Positions 1-12,775 of a stretch of DNA of 64,000 bases are shown one piece after another; position 1 is the first letter of the stretch; every line of letters starts with the position of its first letter. The notes under the pieces are model-generated. The model worked only from the letters and a program-made list of their open reading frames with translations, was not told the DNA's origin and searched no databases. This DNA is from Akanthomyces muscarius. Its lineage: Eukaryota > Ascomycota > Sordariomycetes > Hypocreales > Cordycipitaceae. Where the stretch lies: contig NC_079241.1 in NCBI RefSeq assembly GCF_028009165.1, positions 6,076,001 through 6,140,000 on the forward strand, in the 5' to 3' direction. The translations under genes were made by a program, and so were the position numbers.

Positions 1-3000
1 GAATGCTGTGCCCTTGATTGTCCGCTGCGTGGTGTTTTGCCTGACCCGTTGGCACACACCCATTGTGGCATGCATCTTGATTAATAGAAGCTCCAAATAG
101 AATGATGGAAGCTACTGTCTTGGATTTTACCCCCCAATGGCATTCTTTTTCTTTCCCCATCGGCTTTCTTGTTATTATACATTTCTGCTTTTCCAAACAA
201 AGGAGGCTGGCACTTTTATTTTTTCTCGCGCCTCTCTATTTTCTCTCCTGAGGCTGTTCATCCTCCACACCACCATGGTCCCATGGCTAGACGGCACCAG
301 CAAAGGCGTCGAGCCCACTCACACTGGGCGCACCACCAGAACGTACTGGCTAACTGCTTGGTGCCGGTGTACGAAGCCAGAGAAAAAACGAGAGAGAGAA
401 GGCGAGAGGCCGGCCAGCACACCCCCAAGCGGGAGAGTTTGGCAATTTGGAGCAGCGTACGAGAGTGTGGGTGGGCTCCTGTCATCGATAGTGCCATGTT
501 CTGCCGTGGAATGTCGTCGAGGGCTGGCTCTGCCCGGTTACGCGTTGGCTGGATAGATTCCGTTCCTGCATCTCAACTAGCACTGTTTTTCCCTCTTTTT
601 AGTATTAGTCTCTTGGTTTTTTTTTCCTTTTCCCTTTTTGCAGTGCTCTTGACCCCCCCTGCCGCCACCACACGGCCGTCCAAACCGTCCGTCGCACCTC
701 AAACACTCGCTCGTGCACGCGATTTTGGCCTCGAGGGACCGAGTTTTGCCCTACACCATCCATCCCGTGAATTTCCACCTTTCTGCATCATGCAAAAAAA
801 CTCAATTCAACTTTGGATCTGTCAGGAAAGCCCTAGCTGATGGTCGCACAAGCACCCTCTTTTTTCTTTTTTTAGCCATCAACTTTAGATTCATCACCGT
901 AGCCCTCCCACCATCATCTGGTGCATCACCTTCCCCGTCTCTGCCACTGAGTGGTTGTTAATATAGCCCGCATACCCCATTGTGTAATAACTAATCTGTG
1001 CTGCGCAAGTAAACGCAACGTGACAGATGGCTTCTCGGTTCAACCATGTTGCGCTGCGAACCAGCCACAAATTGCCTCACCACGCCGTCGTCCCAGCCAG
1101 GTCATTCACCACGCCTGCAGCAGTTCCCATGGTAATGGCCGCCTCGAGTCGACCCGGCCGCATGCCGCCGCTAGGAGCCATGCGAGGCGCCGCAAGTGTA
1201 CGGGGGCTGCAGTAGCGTGTCGCCGTCGTGCAGCTGGCTACTCAACCATGTAATCTGTACCAGTAGTTACTCTTCTTTCCGCACAACTGAAGGGTACTAC
1301 TCTTCGAGGCGTGGCTCCTCGCTCCTCTAAGCAAGTGGGCTCGCCGACTGGTGTGTTCCCCTGCATGCAAACCGTCGCTTTCTTCTCCTCTTTACTTCTT
1401 TTTTCGCCAGCCTTCTCTCTCCTTGCTGAGATTTGGCCCGAATCAGCTTGGCACGGTGGCGAATTGGAAAAAGTCAATCGCTCTCTCTTCTCTCTGCTTT
1501 CTCGAGCTTGACAGCTTACCCCCCTGTTCTTGCCGTCTTGTCCCTTCGCACCAGGAGCTCAAGCACACATGTCACACAAGAAAAGCATCGCTCCTCTCGG
1601 AAGCATGCATGAATGCCTGATCCGGGGTCACCGTCATTTTTTAAGATCTCCATGTTTGTAGGAAGACGAGACATTGTCCCGGCTGTCAGCTCACCTCGGA
1701 GGTATGATGGATATCGGACAGTTACTCCTTGCTGCTTGCGATACACTACAACGGCAAGCACCCGCGCACATGCTCCCTAACATCCTCGAGACATGAAATT
1801 ACCATCTTGACCTCATGAGAGCAGGCTGCCTCGGCGTAGTGATATAGGGGCAATCTGCTGTTGTTGGCGCCCATGCACTAGTTAGTTGGCACCGCTAGGC
1901 CGGCCCGGCATGAACAGTACATGTGCATCCTGAATTCCCAACTCGTCGTGCATTGGCTCAATTACAGGGACCATGCGAAAGCACCATCGCCCCAGCCAGG
2001 CTCTCTTGTACGAATTTCTCATCACGCGCAATTTCTCTCATCACCACCTCGTACTCGCCCTTCTCCTTTGCTCGCCCACGATGCAATCCCAGCTAAACCA
2101 ACAGGCGCTACGCCCAAAGAATACCCTCATGAGGTCATGGCCGACCAGCATTCGAGGCGCCATACGACGTTGTGCGTGTGGGACGGACGGGGTCGACAGG
2201 TGGCAGGGGGGGTGCGCCGCCGCCGCACTGCTTTGGGTTGCGCCGGCGGAGGCCAGGCATCAAGCTGGGCGATCGCCCAGCACCTCTTTCCAGTGCTCGA
2301 GCCAGCCCGGCCAGGGCAAAGCGATTTGGCCAAGAACTCTGTTCCTGATCTCAAGCTTTGGTGTAGCTCGTTCTGCCATTTCGTGCAGTCTTGCAAAGTT
2401 AAGCAACTGTGGTACACGGACAAGACGGGTAGACGAATTAGGGTTCAAACCGACGGCTAGGACCGTTTTTTTGCCCTCGCAACCTACCGAAACTTTCTGT
2501 AAAACTCCTCCGCACCTTGATTACACAGAGTTATACCAGTATCCAGTCATTCGAGCAGGGGCCACCCCGCTGCTCAGTACTTCACGGTAGCCTCGGGGCT
2601 TTTGCCTAGCTCTTGGCGGCGTTTCGCTGCTGTCCATCATTGCCCAGCTTACTACAATCTGCGGCAGATCTAGTCGAGGGTCCCTGGCAACGTATATTGG
2701 TTGTACTCGACTACTCCGTACAGTTCGCATCTTCATTTCAAATTGACATGGCATTCAAATCAATGGGACTGCGCAATTTCGTTTGCCTTGTATGAAACCA
2801 TGTCAGAAGGCATCCATAATCCCTGTGGTGTGCCTAAACCTGACGGGCTTGCATGTGTGAGCATGCACCCAAAGTACCCGACCAGGCAGACCAGGCAGAG
2901 AATTGAGCAGTGCCGTGGCAGAATCCCAGCAGCCCGCCCACGGATACAGTCATATCCGTCAGGGCTATTTGCTTGGCGGCAGCCTCGTCTGGCGGTAATA

Positions 3001-6000
3001 ACTAAAGCTACACTTGTTTCGAGCTACAGGAATGGTCATTTCCGGTGGGATCACGGCGGCCAATCTAGCTAGCCTTTTTCTTTTTTGCCCCGACCTCTGG
3101 CAGTCAAGGTACTTTAAGCGGACAATGTGAAAAGCCGTGCAGAGCAGCGACGCCCCCGATCACCCAAGTATCTGTATGATCTTCCTTTTCTCGTATCGGA
3201 GAGCCAGTCGTCGCATAACCTTGCTTGTGGGCAAACTAGTAGCGCCACCAAACTGTCCATTGAGGAGGAGGGTGTGGGCGGTTTCTGAAAGAAGACTTGG
3301 GCGTTTTCCGCTCTCGAAGAGTCTCCAAACTCTGTCCCGTTTGTCGGCTTTTCTACAAAGCCAGATAGTCAATAGCTAGCTTGCTGTTTGGCACCGAAGC
3401 CCATATTTCCCAACAGCCACATTTTAACTCGATGGCGGGAATGTTGAGCCGAGATTTGTTTATCGTAGAAGAACTCACTCATTGAGCCGGCGCAGCAGTG
3501 TCGAGAAAATAATATGCCTGCAAGGCGAAAAACGACTTGTAATTAATTTGCATTATTAGTTTCGCGATTAAAGCGGCATTGCAGAGTCCACAGTGCCAGC
3601 AGCTGAGCGCATGCAGCCCTCACCGCGCAGTGTAGATCTGTAGCCAGAGACTCCATCCCGAGAAGCTTATTGCGATACACATCACAATGATCCGATCCCG
3701 CATGGGGATACTATTTGGCATCTCGCTGTTTCTCTACTTGCATCTGCCATTGCATCTGATGAATAGCTCCCGCCTCTATGCCATTCGGAATGGCTCCGGG
3801 GTTCACACAGTAGACGCAAGATGGTGTCGAGCTGGCGACGCGACTTTGTGACCCCATCTACCCTTGAGCACTTGTTTGATTCGCATGACGAGCTGCACAG
3901 ACAATAGAGCAACACGAACTGCATCCATTCTCGTATCCTAAAATTCAAAGTTAGACTATGTTTCCTCATGATGATGTAGTTACTTGGACATGTTCTGCTC
4001 ATCGCTACTCTTCGCCGCCGATGTCACTGGCCAACCTCCCTCCATAGATCACCTGCCAACTTTATGTCCGCCGATGTCCTTATCCGGTTCGTGATCACCA
4101 CTAGAAAGTCGTTACCCGTTTTATTTCTGTCCGCTTAAGAGAAAAAAAAAAACGCGGGGGCTTTCTCATCTTTCACGCCCCCTCCAAGTTTCATGATGCC
4201 GTCATACCAAGCCATTTCGATGGTCGGAGGCTGGGAAAAGAGATCGACGACATGTCACAGCCCATCTCTATTCGTATCCAGTCAGCAGAGCAACTGTCTC
4301 AGCAGTTAGCCGCTGCAACGACGGGCTGGATTTCGTCAACGCTCCCTCTTCTGCTCGGAGCTGACCGAATTGGAGAGCAGAAATGCATACGCCACTAACT
4401 GTTGCAGCCAGGTTGGCAAGTTTCTCACCCAAATCTCCGAAAGCTAGGCTGCGAGCCAGCACAGCATCGCCGGCACAGCAAGCGGCATAACAAAACATAA
4501 CAACAAAGCCATTCCACCTGTATATATGAATAACACTTTGTCCTTTTGCGGGGTGCTTTATTTTAATGTGCGACACGGCTCGGGCTGAGCTGACATCCGT
4601 CAGCTTGCCCTGCAGCTTTTGTCTGCAATACCTTCTGAGACGACGGCGAGACTGAGCTCCTGCTAATCTGCGCGATATTACCAAGTCGCAGATCCGAGAT
4701 TTACGGATACTAAACATCGGGTTTGCCTCTTCCGCAATCGTGCCGAGATGAGCCCACGCCGTTATTGTCAACATGGCTGCATTCCAGCCAGTCTTTGGAC
4801 TCAAGAAGAACAAGCGCCACAGGGCTGGGTCAGAATAATAACAAAACACTGGTTTTGGTGGACGACAGTACGGCATGGTGCCAAGATCCAGTTCTTTCGG
4901 AGGTCTTGTGCCGTCTGCCACGCACTGGTGCGCAACATGTCTCAGAACGCGCCCATTCCCCAACCTCGTACGTCTAATGCAACTCAGATGTCGTCAAGAA
5001 ACGCGGAAGCGATGCTCACGAGTCGAACATGAGGAAAAAATGACGAGATGATAAGACTGCGATGCGAATAGCTTCTTGAATCTCGGCCATGGACATTTCA
5101 AGGATGCACGTTGTATCTGAATGACGCTTATGGTCTCATGGCAGATGACGACTGTGCCCAAAGACCAGAACCGCGTCTTACAAGGATATTTGGCGAGGTC
5201 ATGTTGGCAGCATTGATTCATTGGCCAGATTTTCGTCATGTTTATGTGATTTTTTATCGTCTTCCAAATTCGCCTACAGTAGGTCGCCTGCCTGCAGCAT
5301 CCCGGGTATCAGCTGCCAGCTCCGCGCGAGAGCAATCAAACACGTTGACTTCGGCAAGGACGACAAATTAAAAGACTCGTAGATAGGCCACTCGTCGATG
5401 CAATATGCATATTTGTTATGTCTCGGGCCAGGCAGTTCCGTTGGGAGCTCAACTCGGTCGAGAATCTGCTTTTCGAAGATGATCCATTGGAATTTCAGGA
5501 AATGTCACGATAGCATCGCTGGGAATATAAGTATGCTGTCTTGGAGAAATCTGGGATCGAGATTCCGCTAGCAAATAAACCAAGCTCTGAAACGCTTAAA
5601 ACCTCGATCATTAAAAATCCAGCCGTATGAGGAGCGAGACGTCGGGTTTCTGCGAAGACATCTGCTCTAGGGTATGTTGCACAACGTGGGACGGCTACAA
5701 TGCTTAAACATTGCGCAAAGACTACATGAACACTCGAATTTGCACCTTTTGGTGTCTTTAGAAATTAATATACTGAAATAAGCGCCAAGAAGCGAATCGG
5801 AATCGTCTTATCCCAAGTTTTTACGCTCAAGTCCTTTTCAGCGAATCACTTGCCGGTTCGTGTTCGACGTTGGACGGCCTCCTCTGACTCTGAAGCTCGA
5901 ACCAAGAAAGTCCCGTAGACAAGCCCATTCATCTATATTAGTGCCTGTAAAGCAAGAAGAAAAGGGCCGTTTAGATAAAGGTGGTGTTGCTTCTGGCGCC

Positions 6001-6469
6001 TTGGCTACCCTGATCGTGCAGATGCGGGGTGCGGGGTCAAAGCAACTATCACGGACAGACGTGCACGGCAGCCGTCTTCGTCAATGCCTTGGGGCGCAAA
6101 ATTGGCCGTGCCATCTCTCCTTCCCAGATCACTGCATATAACTCATGATTCATCAATTTTCATTATGCATATCAACAGAAAACGACCAGCTTCGATCTGA
6201 GCGTTTCGCGTCAGTTTCTGGACATAGTCCCCCACGTAAGGCTCAATCAGCACGATGCGCATCCTTCTGCAGCTACGCTAACTAGTGTGCATATGGCAGG
6301 TGGTGCAACCCTCGCGGTCTGCAGCGAGTCCCATGGTCGGGCCCAAAGAGTCAAGGTGTATATATAGGGCCGATGGCGAAGACTTTTCGCAGCGGAGATC
6401 TCATCCTTTGCTATTGCATCCGTCGTGCTTCTGCGCAGAATATTGCCATATCTCCCCAGAATCACTGAA
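1..6469. other. Gene-poor 6.4 kb region
   Basis: I find no gene here that I can support. Open frames are short, overlap on both strands and have no recognisable domain. From about 140 to 920 the + strand is rich in pyrimidine runs, some ending in CAG or TAG (for example near 640 and 875), which resembles fungal promoter/leader sequence. The rest is ordinary mixed-composition intergenic DNA. It could be the control region of a gene beyond the left edge, or it could hold a non-coding RNA that cannot be read from sequence alone. A short arginine-rich frame at 1027-1215 is discussed as a finding. Confidence 0.6.
6359..6366 (+). promoter_or_regulatory. TATA box of the GH43 gene
   Basis: A TATATATA run followed by GG lies about 104 bases before the GH43 start codon, with no other ATG-initiated frame between. 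The spacing suits a TATA box with a short leader, but this is inferred from the sequence alone. Confidence 0.5.
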
Positions 6470-7942
6470 ATGAAGGCCTCAGCCGTCATGGTCGCAGCGT
6501 TGCTCTCGGCCGTTGGTCAAGCTACGTCTGGTCCGGATTTCACAACCAACCCGGCAGGAAACCCCTTTGTCGAGGGCTGGTACGCTGACCCGGACAATGA
6601 GTTCTACAATGGCGAATACTGGGTATACCCAACCTACTCGCATGAGTATGATGCGCAGACGTTTCTGGACGCTTTCTCATCGCCTGACCTCATCAACTGG
6701 ACTAAGCACCCCAACGTCCTGAATACGACCAGCTTCCCGTGGGCGAAGCGAGCTGTCTGGGCCCCCGCTCCCATCGCGCGCAATGGCAAATACTACCTCT
6801 ACTTTGGCGCCAACGACATTCAGACAAATGACGAATATGGTGGCATTGGCGTTGGCGTCGCAGACCGCCCCGAGGGCCCGTATCTGGACCCCATTGGCAA
6901 GCCGCTCATCGGCCAGTACTACAACGGCGCTCAGCCCATTGACCAAGACGTCTTCATCGACGACGACGGCCAGGCCTACATCTACTACGGCGGCCACGGC
7001 CACGCCAACGTCGCCCGCATCAACGAGGACATGGTCAGCGTCGGCACTTTCCCCGACGGCGACCAGTACAAGGAGATTACGCCTGAAAACTACGTCGAGG
7101 GGCCCCAGATGTTCAAGCGCAAGGGCAAGTACTATCTCTTCTGGAGCGAGGGCGGCTGGGGCGGCCCCGACTACGCCGTCTCTTACGGCATCTCCGACAA
7201 CCCTGTCGGCCCCTTCAAGCGCCTCGACAAGATCCTCCAGCAGGACCTGGCCGTTGCCACGGGCTCGGGCCACAACGGCGTCATCACCGTCCCCGGCACC
7301 GACATCCACTACATCATCTACCACCGCCACCCGCTCGGCAGCACGGACGGCAACGACCGCCGCCTCGCCTACGACCGCCTCTACTTTCGCGAAGACGGCA
7401 CCATCCAGCCCATTGTCATGGGCGTCCAGGATAACTTCAAGGACAGCAACATGATTGGTTGGTCTACCTACGGCGGCTCCTGGGACACGGGCTCCCGCAA
7501 GCTCAAGACGGTGGTCTCGGACGGCGCCAAGGCCGCCATCAACACCAACTTCACCGACCAGTACTTTGCCGTGGACGTGGCCATTCCCAGCCAAAATGAC
7601 GGTGATGCAGGAATCATCTTCCGCGCCACGAATCTGCAAGAAGGCGCTCACGCGTATCGGGGCTACTATCTGGGTATTGGCACCAGCGGCAAGATTGTCA
7701 TTGGCCGTGCCGACAATGGCTGGACCCCGATCAAGACCGTCAGCGCGCCGATCCACACCAACAGGGTGTACAATGTTGCCGTTCGTGCCGTCGGCAGCCA
7801 GTTTGACTGCAAGGTCACGCATGGTAAGGACATCATTGCCAGTTTTACTGTGTCGGATGACAAGTTCCAGCATGGCACCAATGGCGTTCGTGCGTTCCAG
7901 ACCAAAGCCACGTTTGACAACCTTGAGGTCCGCCATGCGTAA
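6470..7942 (+). CDS. Secreted GH43 glycoside hydrolase with C-terminal carbohydrate-binding-like domain
   Basis: A 490-residue intronless gene, probably an extracellular enzyme that removes arabinose or xylose units from plant polysaccharides. Residues 1-20 form a signal peptide (short basic start, then an Ala/Leu/Val core). Residues about 25-310 are the five-bladed GH43 domain. The three expected acidic residues are visible: Asp40 in WYADP as likely base, Asp160 in IDQDVF as pKa modulator, and Glu210 in YVEGP as likely acid. Residues about 325-490 form a beta-rich module resembling the CBM66/DUF1080 concanavalin-like fold. The ATG at 6470 is the first ATG in frame; the open frame extends upstream only through a GTG. 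The gene converges with an ABC transporter 284 bases away. The GH43 family call is firm, but the substrate cannot be read from sequence; arabinan, xylan and fructan are all possible. Confidence 0.9.
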   Translation: MKASAVMVAALLSAVGQATSGPDFTTNPAGNPFVEGWYADPDNEFYNGEYWVYPTYSHEYDAQTFLDAFSSPDLINWTKHPNVLNTTSFPWAKRAVWAPAPIARNGKYYLYFGANDIQTNDEYGGIGVGVADRPEGPYLDPIGKPLIGQYYNGAQPIDQDVFIDDDGQAYIYYGGHGHANVARINEDMVSVGTFPDGDQYKEITPENYVEGPQMFKRKGKYYLFWSEGGWGGPDYAVSYGISDNPVGPFKRLDKILQQDLAVATGSGHNGVITVPGTDIHYIIYHRHPLGSTDGNDRRLAYDRLYFREDGTIQPIVMGVQDNFKDSNMIGWSTYGGSWDTGSRKLKTVVSDGAKAAINTNFTDQYFAVDVAIPSQNDGDAGIIFRATNLQEGAHAYRGYYLGIGTSGKIVIGRADNGWTPIKTVSAPIHTNRVYNVAVRAVGSQFDCKVTHGKDIIASFTVSDDKFQHGTNGVRAFQTKATFDNLEVRHA

Positions 7943-8226
7943 ATGCTGCATTCGCAAATCATTGTACAATAGATATTAATACATAAAAAATATCATTGTG
8001 CGGTAGATGTTAGTATATATGAATACAGAACTATTATATACTTGATTCAAATTCTTTGAGCATGCTTAATAGGCAGCAAAGTATTGGGCAATATAACTCA
8101 CGAAGCAGCGACGAGTATGCCCTGTAAGACATGGTATGTAAAAACATCTAAATTGTATGTATTAAGCTATTCTAGATAATGACGTATTCGAGACAGAAAT
8201 AAATGTGGCCGTGCATAGCCCACGCC

Positions 8227-11200
8227 CTATCGATCGACGTCAGTCTCGGTCCTGGCCCCCGTGGATGGAACAACTTCCGCTCTACCATCAGTCATGCGGA
8301 CAAAAAAGTCAACATGCTGTAGAGCAGCTGGCCGGTGTGATACAGTAATCACAGTACAGGCCTGGAACTCGTCGTCTATGATTGCCTGCACACGACGCTC
8401 CGTCTCCTGATCCAAGCTGGCGGATCCTTCATCCACCAGCACAAGCTTTGATCCGACACTCTGTTTATGCACCACGGCCCGCGCCAGCTGCACCAATTGC
8501 TTTTGTCCTTGCGAGAGTTGAAGCTTACTCATGTCAGCATCCAGGCCACCGCGAGGCTGAATACTTTCCCACAGTCCAGCACCGATGCGGCACAGAACGT
8601 CAACCATCATGTCGTCAGTAACCTCGAGCTGGCCGGGGCAGATGGATGCGGGATATGGATTGATGTTGAAGCGAACAGAGCCAGGTAGCTCGATACCGGA
8701 TTGGGTTATGGTCGTTATTCGAGAGCGAAGCATGTTGCGTGGTACCCGCCGAATGTCAACACCGTCAATGCTGATGGTTCCGGAATGCTCCAACAGGTTT
8801 AGCAACGTGAGAAGTAGCGAAGTCTTGCCACTGCCTGTTCTTCCCACTATGCCGACTTTTTTACCCGATGGGATAGAAACAGAGACGTTCTCAAATGCGC
8901 TGCGTGGCGTAGCACTGTCAGCCTGGTAACTTGCGCTCACGTTCTCGACCTCAACACTGCCGGACTGTGGCCAGTTGTCAGGAATGGCTGCTGCGAGGCT
9001 ATCTGAATCTGCAAGATCCTCTTCAAGGGGGGTCGTTTGCGCAAACTCGCGAGTTCGGGCCACAGCACCCATACTCGTTTCCGTCCCCGTCCACATGGAG
9101 ATCCACTCGCTCAAAAGCTCACTGAAGGTTATGAGACTCAGAAGCGCAAGACCAATCGCAGTCTTAGACGTCTGAGAGGGAAATTTGAGTGCGAGAGTCA
9201 CCACGCAGATAGCTGCCACGGTAGTTGCCGAGTTCAGTACCGTGGACAGCCATTGCTGAATGCAGGTCAGTGCATAGACCGGCTTTTGGGTCTCATTTGC
9301 CGCAATGTACAGCTGTTTTGCGAACGGAGCTTGCCACTGGAAAGCGCGAATGTGAGATATGCCTTTGCTTGACTCCTTGAAAAGTTTGTACAAGGTCTTT
9401 GAGGCGTCGAGCTCCAGAAATCTCAGCTGTCGCGAGGTACGGAGGTAAAAGTATTGCACGACGTACACGAGAACAAGAAACAATGGCAGAATCGGCGAGG
9501 CATAGTTCGCCCCGGATGCAATTACACCAATGTCGATGAAGATTGTGAAGAAAACTGGGTGCAAATGGTTAGCAGGTTGTCGAGAAGCATGCGAGCGACT
9601 TTTGTTGAAGCTGGAAGAAAAGTGAATCCTGGGAGGAGAAAAGTGAAAACTTACGCCAGCTTGTCGGCATCACATAAAGAGGTAACTCCTGTGTAGCCGC
9701 AGAAATATCTTGACTGAACCTGTTTAAGAGTACGCCAGTATCCTCTTTTGTCAAGAAGTCGAGGGTAGCCCGAGAGGTTGTGTTTGCTAGAGTGCGGTGC
9801 AAAGATCTCGCAGCTGCGGCATTGACCAAGTAGAAGTACGCACTGCATCGCATTAGTCTTTGCGCATCTGATTCCATGACCCAAAATGCCTTACAGTGAA
9901 CATGCCATGTTGGATACTGGATTAGCAAAACTTATGATCGCGTAGCCAATAAAGTAGAGGTTATTGTGCGGGTGGTTATCCTGCCAGATTCGGACATAGA
10001 TTGCTGGAACAAGGTTAGGCACAGTAAACGATATACCCCATGGCAATGTGAAGGTGAACTTACGAGGAAACCTTTCGACTATGGCGGCTAGCATAATGGC
10101 GGCCAACCATAGAATGACATTACGCAAGCCAGCAGCCCTGAAAAAGTATCCATAAAGCGCCCAGTCACCGTACCGCTGGTGTTTTATTTCGGTATCGCTC
10201 GATGTGACTTGCACCACTGATGTCTCCTTACTGTCAGTGCCATTATCAGAAACATTGTCTTTGCATCTATTTGGTTCACTGGCGCTCGTGTTGCTCAGAA
10301 TGCGCTTTTGCGGGACTGCTTGGACTTGGCCGTCGGCGTTGACTTCAAACACGAAGTCCGCATCTTCGAGGTGTTGCGCTGCGTCAGTGTTAATATTTAT
10401 CATTCCTTGATTTGCGTCGATAGTTGAAACCCACCGATATTTGTCGCCATGATCAGAGTAGTAGGCTCCTCTTGGAAGTAGCCACCTTTGCCAAAAAGCC
10501 TATGCCTGATGATGGACGCTGTTGGGATATCCAACGCACTGAAGACATCGTCGAGAAGCACCAAGTCGGCACCGACGTACAGACTCCTTGCGAGAGAGAT
10601 TCGCTGTTTTTGACCGCCGCTGAGATTGCAACCCTCGCTCCCAGCAAGTGTCATAATGCCGTCTGGAAGCCGGTCCAAATCAGAGGTCAGGGCACAGATG
10701 TTGATAATCTTCCAGAGGCGGTCGGAGTCTCGAGCACTGTTTCCTATGATGTTTTGCTCAATCGTGTCGTTCAAAACCCAGGGCTCTTGTTCGCAGTATG
10801 CAACAGACTTGGAGGACAAAGAGACGTCTCCGCTCTGCAATTGTACCTCACCTAAGATGGCTTTCAAGATGGTAGATTTCCCAGATCCCACGGGACCACA
10901 AAGCATGGTTTTGCTTCCTTTCGGGACTTTGAGACAGGCATTTCGGAGAGAAAAGACCGAGACATTGTTGAGTTGGACTGCAGAGGTAGAGTCGGGCTTG
11001 GCTGGTACATCTGTGAACTGACCAAGCTCTGAGCCATCCGGATTAAGTGGCATCTTTTCTGAGACAGAATCGTCCATATAAAAAGTACGATAGTCTTGTC
11101 TCTCTTCTTTGCAGAGATACTCCTGAACTCTCTGCACAGAAGCCCAGGCGGTAGCCCAATACGGAAGGGATACGAGCACAGAAGCGAAAGGGGCCGTCAC

Positions 11201-12775
11201 CATCTGGGTAAGCGCAAGAGTTGTATAGAAGTCTGCAACTGATAGACCTGTAGATGCTCTGGTCCAAAACAGAGTTGCTCCAATGACGAGAGCAGGGGCT
11301 GCCGTCTCTACCAGAGCGGAAATTGCCCAGCTGAGACTTCTGGCATGTCGATCGCCCATGGAAATTTTTACCTCACTATTCATTTGTTGTTGCAGCTTGT
11401 CTGCCATGATTGGAGCCAGTCCAGTCATTTTGAGATCTTTGATTTGCGATAGCATCGAAGAAGTATCTGCGACGCGGACTTCGATTCGCTCATTCCATCG
11501 TTTGCGAGTTCTTGCCATTTTTTTGGTCGCAAATGTAGACAGTATGGAGGAGATGATGGCAGGCACCAAGGTGAAGATGCAAGATGCCCCGACGAATGCT
11601 GCGAGAATGCCAAGCCCCAGGCCTATCTCGATCAATTTTGCCCAGCTCTCGTACGATAGTGATATGAGGCCTTGTGTGCCGTTTACATCCGTACTCATCA
11701 AGGTCAGCGCTGCAGCCTTTGACAGCTCGTCCGTTGAGAGTCTGACGGTTTTATTGTAAAGGGCTGCCAGGAGCATTCCTCGCACACCGATTCTGATCTT
11801 GAGCCGGTAGCTGTTGTACCAGGCCGCGCACATCGATTTACCAGTATAGATCAAGGCCGTGGCGCCAATAAGCGAAGCAACAACTCGAGGGTCTGGATGC
11901 TCTTCAGACACGGTGCTGACGACTCGCTGGAGTAGAAATGGCTGGGAAAAGTTGAATCCAATGGACAGGAATCGCGGCAAGATGACAAAAACAAAAAACT
12001 CCGGGACAGCTTGGATGCATGACAGCAAAAGAGCAAACTTTGATTCTTTGTTGGCCTTTTCCCAACAGCGAGCGAACTCGGTGTAGAGCGCTTCCGTTTC
12101 AAACCCAATATCGCCAATGTCGTCTTTTGTGAGATTTCTTTGAAATCCTATGACAAGAATTCCGTTCATCCAGAAAAAGAACGATCGACTCCAAAAACCA
12201 GCTGTGGCCTCGCGGCCGAGAGAGACCCGCAAATCCTTGTCAATTAGATGCGATCTTTTCGAAATATCTTCCAAGATCATAATAACAAACTTTATGACGG
12301 TGGTAGCAATTTGAAGCGCTGCAATAATCTCAAACCCCTCCCTGAGGGACAGCGATCGCGCAGCTGCGACGTCGGGGAGCAGCGTAATCGTCAAGAAGAA
12401 CCCAAGAAATGCTGGAGATGAGCAGTAATAAAGATGCCCCACGCAGACGAAAATAGTGATGATGATTGCTGATAAAAAGGATAATGTCGCTGCGGCTGTT
12501 GGGAGGGCCATGCTCATGCCATGTTGGGCGTACGGATGGTGAAAGTATGCGAGAGCCGCGGCTTGGACAGCGACTAGCGACAAAGCAAAGGCCAGCTTTG
12601 TCCAGAGAAGTAATCCAGCATGGGCGAGAGGAGGGCTCTTCAAGTAGGAATAAACGTAGAATGGAAGTGCGGCAAACCAAATTATTGACGGGACAATAGA
12701 AAAAAAGATGAGTTCGAATCGCAGAGTGAAGTCAAATGCGCCCTGAAGCTGGGGACCAAACATATCATCGCCCAT
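8227..12775 (-). CDS. ABCC-type (MRP-like) ABC transporter, full length (ABC-1)
   Basis: Exons on the minus strand: 12775-10435, 10378-10064, 10003-9895, 9842-9655 and 9554-8227. They total 1427 codons (1426 aa). This is a membrane exporter with an N-terminal extra membrane region, then TMD1-NBD1-TMD2-NBD2, as in fungal MRP pumps for organic anions, conjugates or toxic metabolites. NBD1 has Walker A GPVGSGKST (about 627-635), signature LSGGQ (about 718) and Walker B ending LLDD (Asp instead of the catalytic Glu, usual for ABCC). NBD2 has GRTGSGKTS (about 1222-1230), signature LSQGQ (about 1331), LVLVDE (about 1355-1360) and a switch His near 1391. All ATPase motifs of NBD2 are intact. Introns are 52-100 nt. 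It is a paralogue of the genes at 24.2-29.3 and 46.7-51.5 kb. The cargo is unknown. Confidence 0.92.

Noticed and set aside
2440..2465. tRNA T-arm-like GGGTTCAAACC
   Set aside because: No matching acceptor, D or anticodon arms can be paired around it.
1921..2590. Two overlapping + strand frames of 179 and 205 residues
   Set aside because: They overlap in different frames, have low-complexity Arg-rich parts and show no domain.
4268..4963. 231-residue minus-strand open frame in the left gene-poor region
   Set aside because: No conserved pattern, no splice-supported extension, odd composition, and an opposing frame of similar quality. It could be real, but nothing supports it.
6677..7969. 430-residue minus-strand open frame opposite the GH43 gene
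   Set aside because: It is a composition shadow of the GC-biased third codon positions of the real gene: Val/Ala/Asp-rich, with no domain and no introns or promoter.
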